Source: Candidatus Sulfopaludibacter sp. SbA3 (lineage in GTDB: Bacteria > Acidobacteriota > Terriglobia > Bryobacterales > Bryobacteraceae). Taken from it: a DNA stretch of 24,160 nt. The stretch covers positions 1 to 24,160 of the forward strand of contig CAMDKT010000014.1 of assembly GCA_945900935.1 (NCBI GenBank), written 5' to 3'. Under the pieces are notes generated by a model that saw nothing but the letters and a program-made list of their open reading frames with translations, did no database searches and was not told the DNA's origin. Shown piece after piece: positions 24,098 through 24,160 of the stretch. The position numbers were made by a program, and so were the translations under genes. Numbering within the stretch: the stretch's first letter is position 1; each line of letters starts with the position of its first letter.

Positions 24098-24160
24098 TTA
24101 CGTCCGGTAGCTCCCATTAATCTGAATATACCCCTCAGTAAAGTCACATGTGTAGAACCG
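24098..24160 (-). CDS. argJ: ArgJ (glutamate N-acetyltransferase / ornithine acetyltransferase), C-terminal tail only
   Basis: The last 20 codons before a TAA stop at 24100-24098 read RFYTCDFTEGYIQINGSYRT. ArgJ proteins characteristically end in a T-x-D(L/F)(S/T)-x-x-Y(V/I)-x-I-N-(A/G)-x-Y-R-(T/S) strand, which is the second-subunit C-terminus. ArgJ transfers acetyl groups between N-acetylornithine and glutamate in arginine synthesis and self-cleaves into two chains; the cleavage Thr lies outside the window. The gene starts beyond the right edge. It is followed 28 bp later by the ABC ATPase on the same strand, so argJ-lolD-clpC may form one transcript. Confidence 0.85.
   Translation of the reverse strand, partial: RFYTCDFTEGYIQINGSYRT

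Overview
The window looks like a chromosomal segment of a GC-rich, Gram-negative soil bacterium. The best guess is an Acidobacteriota member of the Bryobacterales/Solibacter type. Reasons: a planctomycete/acidobacterial DUF1592 cytochrome with its DUF1552 partner, a 1157-residue carboxypeptidase-regulatory/TonB-dependent receptor, a VPS10/sortilin-type BNR-repeat protein, many secreted proteins, and the general GC-rich codon use. This assignment is inferred from gene families; there is no rRNA in the window.

Layout from left to right. Positions 1-142 are the end of an IS3-type insertion sequence, with the first 24 codons of its OrfA on the minus strand. Positions 179-3798 (minus) are a two-gene operon for a secreted cytochrome-type DUF1592 protein and a Tat-exported DUF1552 protein. 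A secreted ankyrin-repeat protein (3815-5107, plus) diverges from it across only 16 bp. Positions 5252-8240 (plus) are a secreted esterase and a secreted 638-residue protein of unrecognised family. A WbuC-type cupin (8294-8770, minus) diverges from the large TonB-dependent receptor (8827-12300, plus). Next come acetyl-CoA synthetase acsA (12346-14298, minus) and, divergent from it, a xylose isomerase (14350-15591, plus). Signal peptidase I lepB (15588-16154, minus) diverges from a plus-strand run: GT2 glycosyltransferase, nucleotidyltransferase, small conserved partner protein and VPS10-like BNR protein (16186-20900). The right end (20897-24160, minus) holds argJ (3' tail only), a LolD-type ABC ATPase and clpC, packed as a likely operon.

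Themes. About half of the genes encode exported or outer-membrane proteins: uptake, esterase, putative glycan-active protein, BNR propeller and cytochrome. lepB supplies signal-peptide cleavage. acsA and xylose isomerase feed carbon into central metabolism. clpC serves protein quality control.

The most interesting signals are: (1) two near-identical 37-bp palindromes, each exactly between two convergent genes (8243-8279 and 12304-12340); (2) a four-base-overlapping nucleotidyltransferase/partner gene pair at 16920-17839 that resembles MNT/AbiEii-type two-gene modules but whose partner has no recognised function; (3) the unrecognised 638-residue secreted protein coupled to an esterase; (4) the other two convergent junctions, where stop codons overlap by 4 bp. 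No tRNA, rRNA, CRISPR array or prophage was seen. No stretch over 300 bases lacks a gene; the longest gap, 5108-5251, shows nothing I can name.
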